From the NCBI RefSeq assembly GCF_004682015.1, contig NZ_SMLM01000001.1, positions 2,512,096 through 2,576,095 of the forward strand: a DNA stretch of 64,000 nucleotides. The letters run 5' to 3'. Source of the DNA: Ramlibacter henchirensis. Its GTDB lineage: Bacteria; Pseudomonadota; Gammaproteobacteria; Burkholderiales; Burkholderiaceae_C. Below the pieces are notes generated by a model. It was not told where the DNA came from. It worked only from the letters and a program-made list of their open reading frames with translations, and ran no database searches. Below are positions 36,730-46,815 of this stretch, piece by piece (the stretch's first letter is position 1; each line of letters opens with the position of its first letter). The position numbers and the translations under genes are program-made.

Positions 36730-37911
36730 TCAGCCGAGAACGGTTTGCGCGACGATGTTGCGCTGCACTTCGTTGCTGCCGCCGTAGATGGTGGTCTTGC
36801 GCAGGTTCATGTAGGTGGCGGCCAGCGGCGCCAGGCCGATCGCGCCGCCGGGGAAGTCGCCCTGCCAGCCGGCCTCCATCGCTTCCTTGATGAAGGGCAC
36901 GCTGAAGGCGCCGCCCGCCAGCATCATCAGCTCGCTGTAGCGCTGCTGGATCTCGCTGCCCTTGATCTTCAGCAGGCCGGCGATGTCCAGCGAGTTCTTG
37001 CCGGACTTCTCGGCCGACAGCACCCGCAACACCAGCATCTCCAGCGCCACGACGTCCACTTCGAGCCGGGCGATCTCGTCACGGAAGCGCAGGTCGTCCC
37101 ACACGCCTTCGGCCTTGGCGATTCGCTTCAGGCGTTCCAGCTCGCGCTTGGCGCGATTGACGTCGGCGATGTTGGTGCGCTCGTGCGAGAGCAGGTGCTT
37201 CGCGTAGGTCCAGCCCTTGTTCTCCTCCCCGATCAGGTTTTCGGCCGGCACTTCGACGTTGTCGAAGAACACCTCGTTCACCTCGTGCCCGCCGTCCAGC
37301 ATGATGATCGGCCGCACGCTCACGCCGGGCGACTTCATGTCCAGCAGCAGGAAGGAGATGCCGGTCTGCGGCTTGCCCTCGGTGCTGGTGCGCACCAGGT
37401 TGAACATCCAGTCGCCGTACTGCGCGAAAGTGGTCCAGGTCTTCTGGCCGTTGACGATGTACTTGTCGCCCTTGCGTTCGGCGCGCGTCTTCAGCGACGC
37501 CAGGTCCGAGCCGGAACCCGGTTCGCTGTAGCCCTGGCTCCACCACACCTCCCCACTGGCGATGCCGGGCAGGAAACGCTTTTGCTGCTCGGCGTTGCCG
37601 AAGGCCATGATCACCGGCGCCACCATCACCGGCCCGAAGGGCACGATGCGCGGCGCTCCGGCGAGGGCGCATTCCTCCTCGAAAAGGTGCTTCTGCACCG
37701 CGGTCCAGCCCGGGCCGCCGAACTGCTTGGGCCAGCCGTAGCCCAGCCAGCCCCTCTTGCCCAGGATGCGGGCCCAGCGCTGCATGTCGTCCCGCGTCAG
37801 GTGCAGGCTGTTGTGCACCTTGTGCGCGATGTCCTTGGGCAGGTTCTCGCGCACCCAGGCGCGGATCTCTTCGCGGAACTTCTGTTCCTCCGGCGTGAAG
37901 GCCAAATCCAT
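36730..37911 (-). CDS. Acyl-CoA dehydrogenase family protein (long partner)
   Basis: 393 residues from the ATG at 37911 (MDLAFTPEEQKFREE). The middle segment GYSEPGSGSDLASLKTRAER is the FAD/substrate loop of ACADs, and the C-terminus has TIYGGSNEVQRNIVAQTVLG. It probably forms a heteromeric dehydrogenase with the next gene. Divergent from purN, with 124 bases shared. Confidence 0.92.
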   Translation of the reverse strand: MDLAFTPEEQKFREEIRAWVRENLPKDIAHKVHNSLHLTRDDMQRWARILGKRGWLGYGWPKQFGGPGWTAVQKHLFEEECALAGAPRIVPFGPVMVAPVIMAFGNAEQQKRFLPGIASGEVWWSQGYSEPGSGSDLASLKTRAERKGDKYIVNGQKTWTTFAQYGDWMFNLVRTSTEGKPQTGISFLLLDMKSPGVSVRPIIMLDGGHEVNEVFFDNVEVPAENLIGEENKGWTYAKHLLSHERTNIADVNRAKRELERLKRIAKAEGVWDDLRFRDEIARLEVDVVALEMLVLRVLSAEKSGKNSLDIAGLLKIKGSEIQQRYSELMMLAGGAFSVPFIKEAMEAGWQGDFPGGAIGLAPLAATYMNLRKTTIYGGSNEVQRNIVAQTVLG

Positions 37912-38035
37912 ACGTGTCTCCGGCGTGGTCGTCGGCGGATTTTCCAGCAACCACGCAGGATCAGCCTGTCCGAGGCGCGACAAATCGCGCGCGGATGGGC
38001 TGGGACTCGCGCGCTGGGGATAATCCCGCCCTCCC

Positions 38036-38620
38036 ATGAAGAACATCGTGATCCTGATCTCCGGCGGGGGCTCCAACATGGCGGCCATCGTGCGCGCGGC
38101 GCAGGCGCGCGACTGGCGCGGCCGTTACGGCGCGCAGGTCGCGGCCGTGATCAGCAACCGCGCCGACGCGGGCGGCCTCGTGTTCGCGGGCGAGCGGCGA
38201 ATCGCCACCGAGGTCGTGGACCACAAGCGCTTCGATTCGCGCGAGAGTTTCGAAGCCGAGCTGGCGGCCGCGATCGATCGGCATCAGCCGGCGCTGCTCG
38301 TGCTGGCCGGCTTCATGCGCATCCTCACGCCCGGCTTCGTGGCCCGCTACGCGGGGCGGCTGCTCAACATCCATCCTTCGCTGCTGCCGGCCTTTCCGGG
38401 CCTGCACACCCACCGACGTGCGCTGGAAGCGGGCTGCCGTTTTGCGGGCGCCACCGTGCACCAGGTCACCGCCGAGCTGGACCATGGTCCCATCCTGGAA
38501 CAAGCCGTCGTGCCCGTGCTGTCGCAAGACACCGAGGAGACGCTCGCGGCCCGCGTCCTGACGCAGGAGCACGTGATCTATCCGCGCGCCATCGAAGGCC
38601 TGCTGCGTTCCGGGCTCTGA
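38036..38620 (+). CDS. purN: Phosphoribosylglycinamide formyltransferase
   Basis: 194 residues. The N-terminal ILISGGGSNMAAIV is the phosphate-binding loop. The catalytic Asn-His-Asp set is in NIHPSLLPAFPGLHTHRRAL and LDHGPIL. It uses 10-formyl-THF to formylate GAR in purine synthesis, in the cytoplasm. The next gene, an RNA methyltransferase, starts four bases after its stop. Confidence 0.96.
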   Translation: MKNIVILISGGGSNMAAIVRAAQARDWRGRYGAQVAAVISNRADAGGLVFAGERRIATEVVDHKRFDSRESFEAELAAAIDRHQPALLVLAGFMRILTPGFVARYAGRLLNIHPSLLPAFPGLHTHRRALEAGCRFAGATVHQVTAELDHGPILEQAVVPVLSQDTEETLAARVLTQEHVIYPRAIEGLLRSGL

Positions 38621-38624
38621 ATTC

Positions 38625-39893
38625 ATGCACCCCAAAGCCCTGCTCGACGCCTGCGCCGACCTGCTGCAGCAAGTGCTGAGGTTCGACCACCCGGCCGATG
38701 CCGTGGTGTCACGCTACTTCCGCGAACATCGATCGCTCGGGCCGCGTGAGCGCGCGACGCTGGCCGAGACCGTGTACGCCGTGCTGCGGCGCAAGCTCCT
38801 GTTCGACCACCTCGCACCTTCGGGAAGCGGGCCCAAGGCACGCCGCCTGGCCATCCTGGGCTTCCACGGGCCGCGCGACTTCCTCAAGAGTGCGCTCGAC
38901 GAACAGGAGAAGCGCTGGCTCGACCAGTGCGATTCCATCGATCCGTCCGACCTGCTGGAGCGGCATCGCCACAACCTGCCCGACTGGCTGGCCCAGGCAT
39001 TGAAGCCGCAACTCGGCGACGAGTTCTGGGCGCTGGCCGAGAGCCTGCAGCAACCGGCGCCGCTGGACCTGCGCGTGAACGCGCTCACGGACAAGCGCGA
39101 AGACGTGCGGCGCGAACTCGAACTGGCCGGCATCGTGGCGGAGTCGACGCCCTATTCGCCCTGGGGCCTGCGCCTGTCGGACAAACCGGCGCTGACTCGG
39201 CTGGACGCTTTCGCACGCGGCGCGATCGAAGTGCAGGACGAGGGCTCGCAGTTGCTGGCGCTGCTGCTGGAGGCGCGCCGCGGCGAGATGGTGGTGGACT
39301 TCTGCGCGGGCGCCGGCGGCAAGACGCTGGCGCTGGGCGCCGCGATGCGCAACACGGGGCGGCTGTATGCGTTCGACGTCTCCGCGCACCGGCTCGACGC
39401 GCTCAAGCCGCGCCTCGCGCGCAGCAAGCTCAGCAACGTGCATCCGGCGGCGATCGCTCACGAGCGTGACGACCGCATCAAGCGCCTGGCGGGCAAGATC
39501 GACCGCGTGATCGTCGATGCCCCCTGCTCGGGCCTGGGCACGCTGAGGCGCAACCCCGACCTGAAGTGGCGCCAGACGCCGGAAGCTGTGCAGGAGATGG
39601 CGGCCAAGCAGCAGGCGATCCTGCGCAGCGCGGCCCGCCTGCTCAAGCCCGGCGGGCGCCTGGTCTATGCGACGTGCAGCCTGCTGCCGCAGGAGAACGA
39701 AGCGATAGCCGAGGCATTCACCGCTGAGATGGCCGACTTCGAGCCGCTGCCGGTCGGCCGCATCCTGGAGCAGTTGAAGATCGGCTCGGGAGACCTCACG
39801 ACCGGCGGCGAGGCGGGCAATCTGTACCTCAGGCTCTGGCCGCATCGCCATCGCACGGACGGTTTCTTCGCCGCTGGATGGCTGAAAAGTTGA
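38625..39893 (+). CDS. RsmB/NOP family 5-methylcytosine RNA methyltransferase
   Basis: 422 residues. The N-terminal helical NusB-like domain is followed by a SAM-dependent domain with VVDFCAGAGGKTLAL (motif I), DAPCSGLGTLRRNPDLKWR (motif IV with the PCSG cysteine) and VYATCSLLPQENE (motif VI with the TCS nucleophile). These two cysteines are diagnostic of m5C RNA methyltransferases. RsmB modifies 16S rRNA C967; a paralogue with another rRNA target is possible. It is coupled to purN. Confidence 0.92.
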   Translation: MHPKALLDACADLLQQVLRFDHPADAVVSRYFREHRSLGPRERATLAETVYAVLRRKLLFDHLAPSGSGPKARRLAILGFHGPRDFLKSALDEQEKRWLDQCDSIDPSDLLERHRHNLPDWLAQALKPQLGDEFWALAESLQQPAPLDLRVNALTDKREDVRRELELAGIVAESTPYSPWGLRLSDKPALTRLDAFARGAIEVQDEGSQLLALLLEARRGEMVVDFCAGAGGKTLALGAAMRNTGRLYAFDVSAHRLDALKPRLARSKLSNVHPAAIAHERDDRIKRLAGKIDRVIVDAPCSGLGTLRRNPDLKWRQTPEAVQEMAAKQQAILRSAARLLKPGGRLVYATCSLLPQENEAIAEAFTAEMADFEPLPVGRILEQLKIGSGDLTTGGEAGNLYLRLWPHRHRTDGFFAAGWLKS

Positions 39894-40020
39894 CGTCCGT
39901 CAGGCAAACAGTGCGATAAGGCGAAATAGTGCAACAGAGTGAACCCCCCGCCCTAGAATGGGTCGGATGGGTTGACGGCAGCTTCGCCGTGCCCCGCCGA
40001 GAGAAAGAACCTCAAACTTT

Positions 40021-41235
40021 ATGTTGCTTCCCGACTGGGCCGTGCTGAACGCGGCCATTGAATGGCTGGCCCATGGGCTGTGGGACCTGAGCTGGTGGCA
40101 GATCGTGCTGTACACGCTGCTCACCACGCACATCACCATCGCGTCCGTCACCATCTTCCTGCATCGCACCCAGGCGCACCGCGCCATGGACCTGGGCGCG
40201 ATCCCCTCGCACTTCTTCCGCTTCTGGCTGTGGCTCGGCACCGGCATGGTCACGAAGGAATGGGTGGCGATCCACCGCAAGCACCACGCCAAGTGCGAGA
40301 CCGAGGACGACCCGCACAGCCCGCAGACGCGCGGCATCGACACCGTGCTGTGGCGCGGCGCCGAGCTGTACCGCGAGGAGGCCAAGAACAAGGAAACTCT
40401 GGCCAAGTTCGGTCACGGCACGCCCGATGACTGGATCGAGCGCAACCTGTATTCCCGTTACAGCTGGCAGGGCGTGGGCCTGATGCTGTTGCTGAACCTG
40501 GCACTGTTCGGCGCGATCGGCCTATCCGTCTGGGCCGTGCAGATGCTCTGGATTCCCGTCACGGCCGCCGGCGTCATCAACGGCATCGGCCACTATTGGG
40601 GTTATCGCAACTTCGAGGCGCCGGATGCCAGCACGAACATCTCGCCCTGGGGCCTGATCATCGGCGGCGAGGAACTGCACAACAACCACCACACCTACCC
40701 GACGTCGGCCAAGTTCTCGGTCAAGAAGTACGAGTTCGACATCGGCTGGGTCTACATCAGCGCGATGCAGCGCCTGGGCTTGGCCAAGGTCAAGAAGGTT
40801 CCGCCCAAGCTTCGCCTGGGTGAAATCAAGCCGGTGGCGGACGAGAAGACGCTGGAGGCGGTGATCGCCCACCGCTACGAGGTGATGGCGGGCTACGCGC
40901 GCGAGATGCGCCGCGTGTGCAAGGACGAGATCGCCGTGCTCAAGGCCAAGCGGGCCGACCTGTCGCCGCTGAAGGCCGCGCGCCGCTGGCTGCACCGTGA
41001 CGACGAGCGCGTGCCGCCCGCCGCGCGCGTGAAGCTGGCCGAGGCCCGCGCCGCCCACCCCGTGCTGGACCAGATGGTCACGATGCGCGAGGAGCTGCGG
41101 CAGATGTGGCTCAACACTTCGCACTCCCGCGAGCAGCTGGCCGCCGACCTGCAGGCCTGGTGCCGCCGGGCGGAGGAGAGCGGCATCGAGGCACTGCGGC
41201 AGTTCTCGTTGAAGCTGCGGTCGGCGCACGCCTGA
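40021..41235 (+). CDS. Fatty acid / acyl-CoA desaturase (membrane, delta-9 type)
   Basis: 404 residues. Hydrophobic segments near the N-terminus flank the first two histidine boxes: FLHRTQAHR and IHRKHHAKCETEDDPHSP; the third, EELHNNHHTYPTSAKFS, lies near residue 220. These eight-plus histidines hold the di-iron centre. The C-terminal 100 residues are basic and helical, longer than in minimal desaturases. The enzyme inserts double bonds in fatty acyl chains to tune membrane fluidity. It has its own promoter region (39894-40020) and a strong terminator. Confidence 0.94.
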   Translation: MLLPDWAVLNAAIEWLAHGLWDLSWWQIVLYTLLTTHITIASVTIFLHRTQAHRAMDLGAIPSHFFRFWLWLGTGMVTKEWVAIHRKHHAKCETEDDPHSPQTRGIDTVLWRGAELYREEAKNKETLAKFGHGTPDDWIERNLYSRYSWQGVGLMLLLNLALFGAIGLSVWAVQMLWIPVTAAGVINGIGHYWGYRNFEAPDASTNISPWGLIIGGEELHNNHHTYPTSAKFSVKKYEFDIGWVYISAMQRLGLAKVKKVPPKLRLGEIKPVADEKTLEAVIAHRYEVMAGYAREMRRVCKDEIAVLKAKRADLSPLKAARRWLHRDDERVPPAARVKLAEARAAHPVLDQMVTMREELRQMWLNTSHSREQLAADLQAWCRRAEESGIEALRQFSLKLRSAHA

Positions 41236-41252
41236 GGCCTTCCCCCGAAGTG

Positions 41253-41280
41253 AAAAAGCCCCGCGATGCGGGGCTTTTTT
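41253..41280 (+). terminator. Rho-independent terminator of the desaturase gene
   Basis: AAAAAGCCCCGC and GCGGGGCTTTTTT around a GAT loop, ending in six T residues. The A-run on the other side makes it bidirectional, so it also ends rpmG transcription. A smaller hairpin (TCCCCG-TGCG-CGGGGA) follows at 41286-41301. Confidence 0.92.
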
Positions 41281-41327
41281 CTGGATCCCCGTGCGCGGGG
41301 AATGAAGTGACACGCGCTATGCGCTGG

Positions 41328-41498
41328 TCACTTCAGCTTCGTCTCTTTGTACTCGACGTGCTTGCGAGCCTTCGGGTCGAACTTCATGATCGACATCTTC
41401 TCGGGCATCGTCTTCTTGTTCTTGCTCGTGGTGTAGAAGTGGCCGGTGCCCGCGGTGGACTCCAGCTTGATCTTCTCGCGGCCGCCTTTGCTTGCCAT
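41328..41498 (-). CDS. rpmG: 50S ribosomal protein L33
   Basis: 56 residues, too short for many ORF callers. It begins [15 protein letters not shown] and ends [14 protein letters not shown], the normal proteobacterial L33 form. It lacks the CxxC zinc pair, so it is the zinc-independent type. It lies ten bases after rpmB, with which it forms the usual operon. Confidence 0.97.
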   Translation of the reverse strand: MASKGGREKIKLESTAGTGHFYTTSKNKKTMPEKMSIMKFDPKARKHVEYKETKLK

Positions 41499-41508
41499 GG
41501 TCGTTCCT

Positions 41509-41742
41509 TTAAGCCTGGCCGCGGGCCCGCAGGTCCGCCAGCACGGTTTCGATGCCCTTCTTGTCGATCAGGCGCAGGCCGGCGTTGGAAATGCGCAGGC
41601 GCACCCAGCGGTTCTCGCTCTCGACCCAGAAACGGCGGTATTGCAGGTTCACTTCGAACCGGCGCTTGGTCTTGTTGTTGGCGTGGGAAACGTTGTTCCC
41701 CACCATCGGGCCCTTGCCCGTCACTTCGCAGACGCGTGCCAT
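41509..41742 (-). CDS. rpmB: 50S ribosomal protein L28
   Basis: 77 residues from the ATG at 41742 ([20 protein letters not shown]), the standard start; an in-frame ATG six bases upstream is less likely. The rest matches L28 over its whole length, ending RARGQA. It is part of the large ribosomal subunit and leads the rpmB-rpmG operon. Confidence 0.97.
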   Translation of the reverse strand: MARVCEVTGKGPMVGNNVSHANNKTKRRFEVNLQYRRFWVESENRWVRLRISNAGLRLIDKKGIETVLADLRARGQA

Positions 41743-41877
41743 GAGCACTCCATTCGCATCAAACGGCGGTCACTCGCGGCCTGAGCCTCGCAACCTGCCT
41801 CACCTCGCCAGAAAGGGTGGCGGTAACCCATCCGCTGGTGGCTGAGCCTTCCCAGGCCGCAACCAGCAAAGCCCATG

Positions 41878-41883
41878 ATTATA
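41878..41883 (-). promoter_or_regulatory. Perfect TATAAT -10 box upstream of rpmB
   Basis: Read on the minus strand the sequence is GGCCTATAATCATGG. There is no good TTGACA at the right distance. Transcription would start near 41871, giving a leader of about 130 bases before rpmB, a length suited to regulation of a ribosomal protein operon. Confidence 0.55.
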
Positions 41884-41926
41884 GGCCTTCTTCCAGCGGC
41901 CGCCCCAGGGCCGCTTCGGGGCGGGC

Positions 41927-42976
<1,050 letters not shown>

Positions 42977-43031
42977 TCAATCCCGCTGATTGTAAGAACC
43001 GATTGCTTGACGCAACGCTGGAGGGAACTGG

Positions 43032-43706
43032 ATGTCGATGCTGTCCAACCTGGAACTGATCCGCCGGGTGCCGCTGTTCGCATTGCTCACATCCAACCAA
43101 GCCGAATCCGTCGCCGACGCGGTCGTCAAGCGCCGCTTCAAGCGCGGCGAGATCGTGGTGGAGCAGGGCGAGAAGTCCAACACGCTGTTCATCATCCTCA
43201 CCGGCCGCGTTCGCGTCGTGACATCGGACAAGCGCGGGCGCGAGGTGATCCTGGCCACTCTCAACCCCGGCGACTACATCGGCGAGATGAGCCTGATCGA
43301 CAACGAAGCCCACTCGGCCACCGTGCGCGCCGAGGTCCAGACCGACATGCTGGCGCTGGGCCGCGCCGAGTTCGCCCGCTGCCTGCCGGAGAACAGCTCG
43401 ATGGCGTACGCCATCATGAAGGGGCTGGTGCAGCGGCTGCGCCAGGCGGATCGCAAGATCGAATCGCTGGCGCTGATGGACGTCTACGGCCGCGTGGCCC
43501 GCTCGCTGCTGGAGTTCGCGGTGCCCGACCGAGAGGGCAACAGCATCATCCGCGAGCGAATCTCGCGGCAGGACATCGCCAAGATGGTCGGCGCCTCGCG
43601 CGAGATGGTCAGCCGCGTGATGAAGGACCTGGAAGACCGCGGCTTCATCGAGACGCGCGAAGACGGCTCGATGCTGGTGAAAGAGCGCCTCAGCACCCTG
43701 GGCTGA
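43032..43706 (+). CDS. Crp/Fnr family transcriptional regulator
   Basis: 224 residues. The N-terminal cyclic-nucleotide-binding fold (residues about 10-125) includes GEIVVEQGEKSNTLFIILTGRVRV and the PGDYIGEMSLIDNEAHSATV phosphate-binding cassette region. The C-terminal winged helix holds SRQDIAKMVGASREMVSRVMKDLE. There are no N-terminal cysteines for an FNR iron-sulphur cluster. It could respond to cAMP or cyclic-di-GMP; the key residues do not settle which. Divergent from trxB. Confidence 0.9.
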   Translation: MSMLSNLELIRRVPLFALLTSNQAESVADAVVKRRFKRGEIVVEQGEKSNTLFIILTGRVRVVTSDKRGREVILATLNPGDYIGEMSLIDNEAHSATVRAEVQTDMLALGRAEFARCLPENSSMAYAIMKGLVQRLRQADRKIESLALMDVYGRVARSLLEFAVPDREGNSIIRERISRQDIAKMVGASREMVSRVMKDLEDRGFIETREDGSMLVKERLSTLG

Positions 43707-43780
43707 CGGGCGCCGCGCCCGTTGCGTGGGTGTCACGGCAAGTGGCGTGCTGCCTGTGCGGACGGTAAGCTTCGCGCCGG

Positions 43781-46105
43781 ATGACCTATTCGCTCAACAC
43801 GCTCACCCATCCCGGCAAGTTCTCGGGCCGCGATGCCCGCCCCGCCCCCCGACTCGTTCATGAAATCGCGCTGGTGATCGGCGGCGCGGCACTGCTGTAC
43901 TGGCTGCTCGCGCTGGTCAGCTACTCCGCGCAGGACCCTGCCTTCTCCACGTCCGGCAGCGGCGCCGCAGTCGCCAACTGGGGCGGCCGCCTCGGGGCGT
44001 GGCTCGCGGACGGCAGCTACTTCCTGTTCGGATTCTCGATCTGGTGGTGCTTCGCTGCCGGCGTGCGTGCCTGGCTCTCGACGCTCGCACTCTGGATGCG
44101 CGGCGGCATCGCTCCAGTCGAAACCTTCTGGCGCGGCCGCCTCGCGTTCTGGATCGGGCTCGCGATCCTGCTGTGCGCGAGCACGGGCCTGGAGTGGTCG
44201 CGCCTGTACCGGCTCGAGATGCGGCTGCCCGATCACGCCGGTGGCGCGCTCGGCTACCTGGTCGGGCCGGCCGGCGTGAAGTGGCTGGGCTTCGCCGGCT
44301 CGGGCCTGGTGTTCGTGGCGTTGATGGTGGTGGGCGCCGCGCTGGTGTTCCGCTTCTCCTGGGGGCATGTCGCCGAGCGAGTGGGCGCGCGCATCGAGGC
44401 GTTCATCGAGTCGCGCCGCGAAAAGCGCGAGATCGCGCAGGACCTGGCCTTCGGCCAGCAGGCCGCGCGGGAGCGCGAGGAGACGGTCCTCGTGGAGCGC
44501 GTCGAGATCGAGGAGCACCATCCCACGCCGGTGCTGATCGAGCCCGTCCTCGTCGACGTGCCCAAGAGCGACCGCGTCGCCAAGGAGCGCCAGAAGCCGC
44601 TCTTCACCGAAATGCCCGACAGCAAGCTGCCGCAGGTCGACCTTCTCGACGGCGCGCAGGCCCGCCAGGAAACGGTTTCGGCCGACACGCTGGAGATGAC
44701 GTCGCGCCTGATCGAGAAGAAGCTCAAGGACTTCGGCGTCGAAGTGCGCGTCGTGCTGGCGCAGCCCGGCCCGGTGATCACGCGTTACGAGATCGAGCCG
44801 GCCACCGGCGTGAAGGGCTCGCAGATCGTCAACCTGGCCAAGGACCTGGCGCGCTCGCTCTCGCTGGTGTCGATCCGCGTGATCGAGACCATCCCGGGCA
44901 AGAACTACATGGCGCTGGAACTGCCCAACGCCAAGCGGCAGTCGATCAAGCTGTCGGAGATCCTGGGCTCGCAGGTCTACAACGAGGCCAAGTCGATGCT
45001 GACCATCGGCCTGGGCAAGGACATCGTGGGCAATCCGGTGGTGGCGGACCTGGCCAAGATGCCGCACGTCCTCGTGGCGGGCACCACGGGCTCCGGCAAG
45101 TCGGTGGGCATCAACGCGATGATCCTGTCGCTGCTGTACAAGGCCGAAGCGCGCGACGTGAGGCTGCTGATGATCGATCCCAAGATGCTGGAGATGTCGG
45201 TCTACGAAGGCATCCCGCACCTGCTCGCCCCCGTGGTCACCGACATGAGGCAGGCCGCGCACGGCCTGAACTGGTGCGTGGCCGAGATGGAGCGCCGCTA
45301 CAAGCTGATGAGCAAGCTGGGCGTGCGCAACCTCTCGGGCTACAACGTCAAGATCGACGAGGCCAAGGGCAGGGGCGAGTTCCTCTACAACCCGTTCAGC
45401 CTCACGCCCGACAGCCCGGAGCCGCTCGAGCGCCTGCCGCACATCGTAGTGGTGATCGACGAACTGGCCGACCTGATGATGGTGGTCGGCAAGAAGATCG
45501 AGGAACTGATCGCCCGCCTGGCGCAGAAGGCGCGCGCGGCCGGCATCCACCTGATCCTGGCCACGCAGCGTCCCAGCGTCGACGTGATCACCGGCCTGAT
45601 CAAGGCCAACATCCCGACGCGCATCGCGTTCCAGGTCTCCAGCAAGATCGACAGCCGCACCATCCTCGACCAGATGGGCGCCGAGGCACTGCTGGGCATG
45701 GGGGACATGCTCTACATGGCCAGCGGCACCGGTCTGCCGGTGCGCGTGCACGGCGCCTTCGTCAGCGACGAGGAAGTCCACCGCGTGGTGGCCTACCTGA
45801 AGGAGCAGGGCGGCGAGCCCAACTACATCGAAGGCGTGCTCGAAGGCGGCACGGTCGATGACGAGGGCGGCCTCGGCGATCTGCTGGGCGAGGGCGGCGG
45901 AGGCGAGAAGGACCCGATGTACGACCAGGCGGTCGAAGTGGTGCTGAAGAACCGCAAGGCCAGCATTTCGCTGGTGCAGCGCCACCTGAAGATCGGCTAC
46001 AACCGCGCCGCGCGGCTGGTCGAGGACATGGAGAAGGCCGGCCTGGTCAGCGCCATGAACGGCCAGGGCCAGCGCGAGATCCTGGTGCCCTCGCGCGCCG
46101 AGTAA
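43781..46105 (+). CDS. ftsK: DNA translocase FtsK
   Basis: 774 residues. The N-terminus has four to five membrane helices. A short linker precedes the motor: Walker [13 protein letters not shown], Walker [15 protein letters not shown], and the C-terminal gamma winged-helix ([20 protein letters not shown]) that reads KOPS sites. It pumps chromosomal DNA at the division septum and activates XerCD. The linker is short compared with E. coli FtsK, as usual in Burkholderiales. lolA and rarA follow, a conserved ftsK-lolA-rarA order. Confidence 0.97.
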   Translation: MTYSLNTLTHPGKFSGRDARPAPRLVHEIALVIGGAALLYWLLALVSYSAQDPAFSTSGSGAAVANWGGRLGAWLADGSYFLFGFSIWWCFAAGVRAWLSTLALWMRGGIAPVETFWRGRLAFWIGLAILLCASTGLEWSRLYRLEMRLPDHAGGALGYLVGPAGVKWLGFAGSGLVFVALMVVGAALVFRFSWGHVAERVGARIEAFIESRREKREIAQDLAFGQQAAREREETVLVERVEIEEHHPTPVLIEPVLVDVPKSDRVAKERQKPLFTEMPDSKLPQVDLLDGAQARQETVSADTLEMTSRLIEKKLKDFGVEVRVVLAQPGPVITRYEIEPATGVKGSQIVNLAKDLARSLSLVSIRVIETIPGKNYMALELPNAKRQSIKLSEILGSQVYNEAKSMLTIGLGKDIVGNPVVADLAKMPHVLVAGTTGSGKSVGINAMILSLLYKAEARDVRLLMIDPKMLEMSVYEGIPHLLAPVVTDMRQAAHGLNWCVAEMERRYKLMSKLGVRNLSGYNVKIDEAKGRGEFLYNPFSLTPDSPEPLERLPHIVVVIDELADLMMVVGKKIEELIARLAQKARAAGIHLILATQRPSVDVITGLIKANIPTRIAFQVSSKIDSRTILDQMGAEALLGMGDMLYMASGTGLPVRVHGAFVSDEEVHRVVAYLKEQGGEPNYIEGVLEGGTVDDEGGLGDLLGEGGGGEKDPMYDQAVEVVLKNRKASISLVQRHLKIGYNRAARLVEDMEKAGLVSAMNGQGQREILVPSRAE

Positions 46106-46148
46106 CGGCTGGTTGCGAACTTCGCGGCCCGCCGCTGACCCAAGGCGA

Positions 46149-46781
46149 ATGAAGAAAGCGATTTCCGCCCTCGTCCTCGGCCTGGCCACGTTCGCCGTAC
46201 AGGCCGGCGGGCTCGAAGCCCTCGAGAATTTCGTCAAGGCCGCAAAAAGCGGCCGGGCCGATTTCACGCAGGTGGTGACGGCTCCGGCGCGGGAAGGCCA
46301 GACGGCCCGCAGCAAGACGTCGAGCGGCACCTTTGAGTTCAGCCGTCCGAGCCGCTTCCGGTTCGACTACCGCAAGCCATTCCAGCAGACGATCGTGGCC
46401 GACGGCCAGACGCTCTGGCTGTACGACGCCGACCTGAACCAGGTCACCGCGCGCAAGCAGGACCAGGTGCTGGGCAGCACGCCCGCGGCGCTGATCGCGG
46501 CGGCACCGGACCTGAACGCCCTGCGCCGCGACTTCAACCTGGAGGCCGCGCCCGACCGGGATGGCCTGCAATGGGTGCAGGCCACGCCGAAAGCGCGCGA
46601 GGGCCAGCTCAACCATGTGCGCATCGGATTCCGCGGCGACCAGCTCGCGGTTCTCGAGATCCTGGACAGCTTCGGCCAGAAGTCGGTGATGACGTTCAAC
46701 CAGCTGCAGCTCAATGCGCCGGTCGCGGCCGGCAGCTTCGAGTTCACGCCGCCCAAGGGCGCCGACGTGATGCGGCAGTAA
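46149..46781 (+). CDS. lolA: Outer-membrane lipoprotein carrier protein
   Basis: 210 residues from the ATG at 46149. The signal peptide (MKKAISALVLGLATFAVQA, cleaved near residue 19) leads to the LolA fold with SGTFEFSRPSRFRFDYRKP and DGQTLWLYDADLNQVT. LolA ferries lipoproteins across the periplasm from LolCDE to LolB. Position after ftsK and before rarA is conserved. Confidence 0.96.
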   Translation: MKKAISALVLGLATFAVQAGGLEALENFVKAAKSGRADFTQVVTAPAREGQTARSKTSSGTFEFSRPSRFRFDYRKPFQQTIVADGQTLWLYDADLNQVTARKQDQVLGSTPAALIAAAPDLNALRRDFNLEAAPDRDGLQWVQATPKAREGQLNHVRIGFRGDQLAVLEILDSFGQKSVMTFNQLQLNAPVAAGSFEFTPPKGADVMRQ

Positions 46782-46815
46782 GCCCGCTCGCGACGAGGCA
46801 CATACACTCGGCCTC

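Noticed and set aside
39890..39918. TTGACG ... GCGATA as a sigma-70 promoter for the desaturase
   Set aside because: The -35 overlaps the end of the preceding gene and the -10 match is poor, so I did not list it as a feature.
43733..46330. Open frame of 865 codons on the minus strand opposite ftsK
   Set aside because: FtsK on the plus strand has full Walker motifs and a gamma domain; the reverse frame is a composition artefact.
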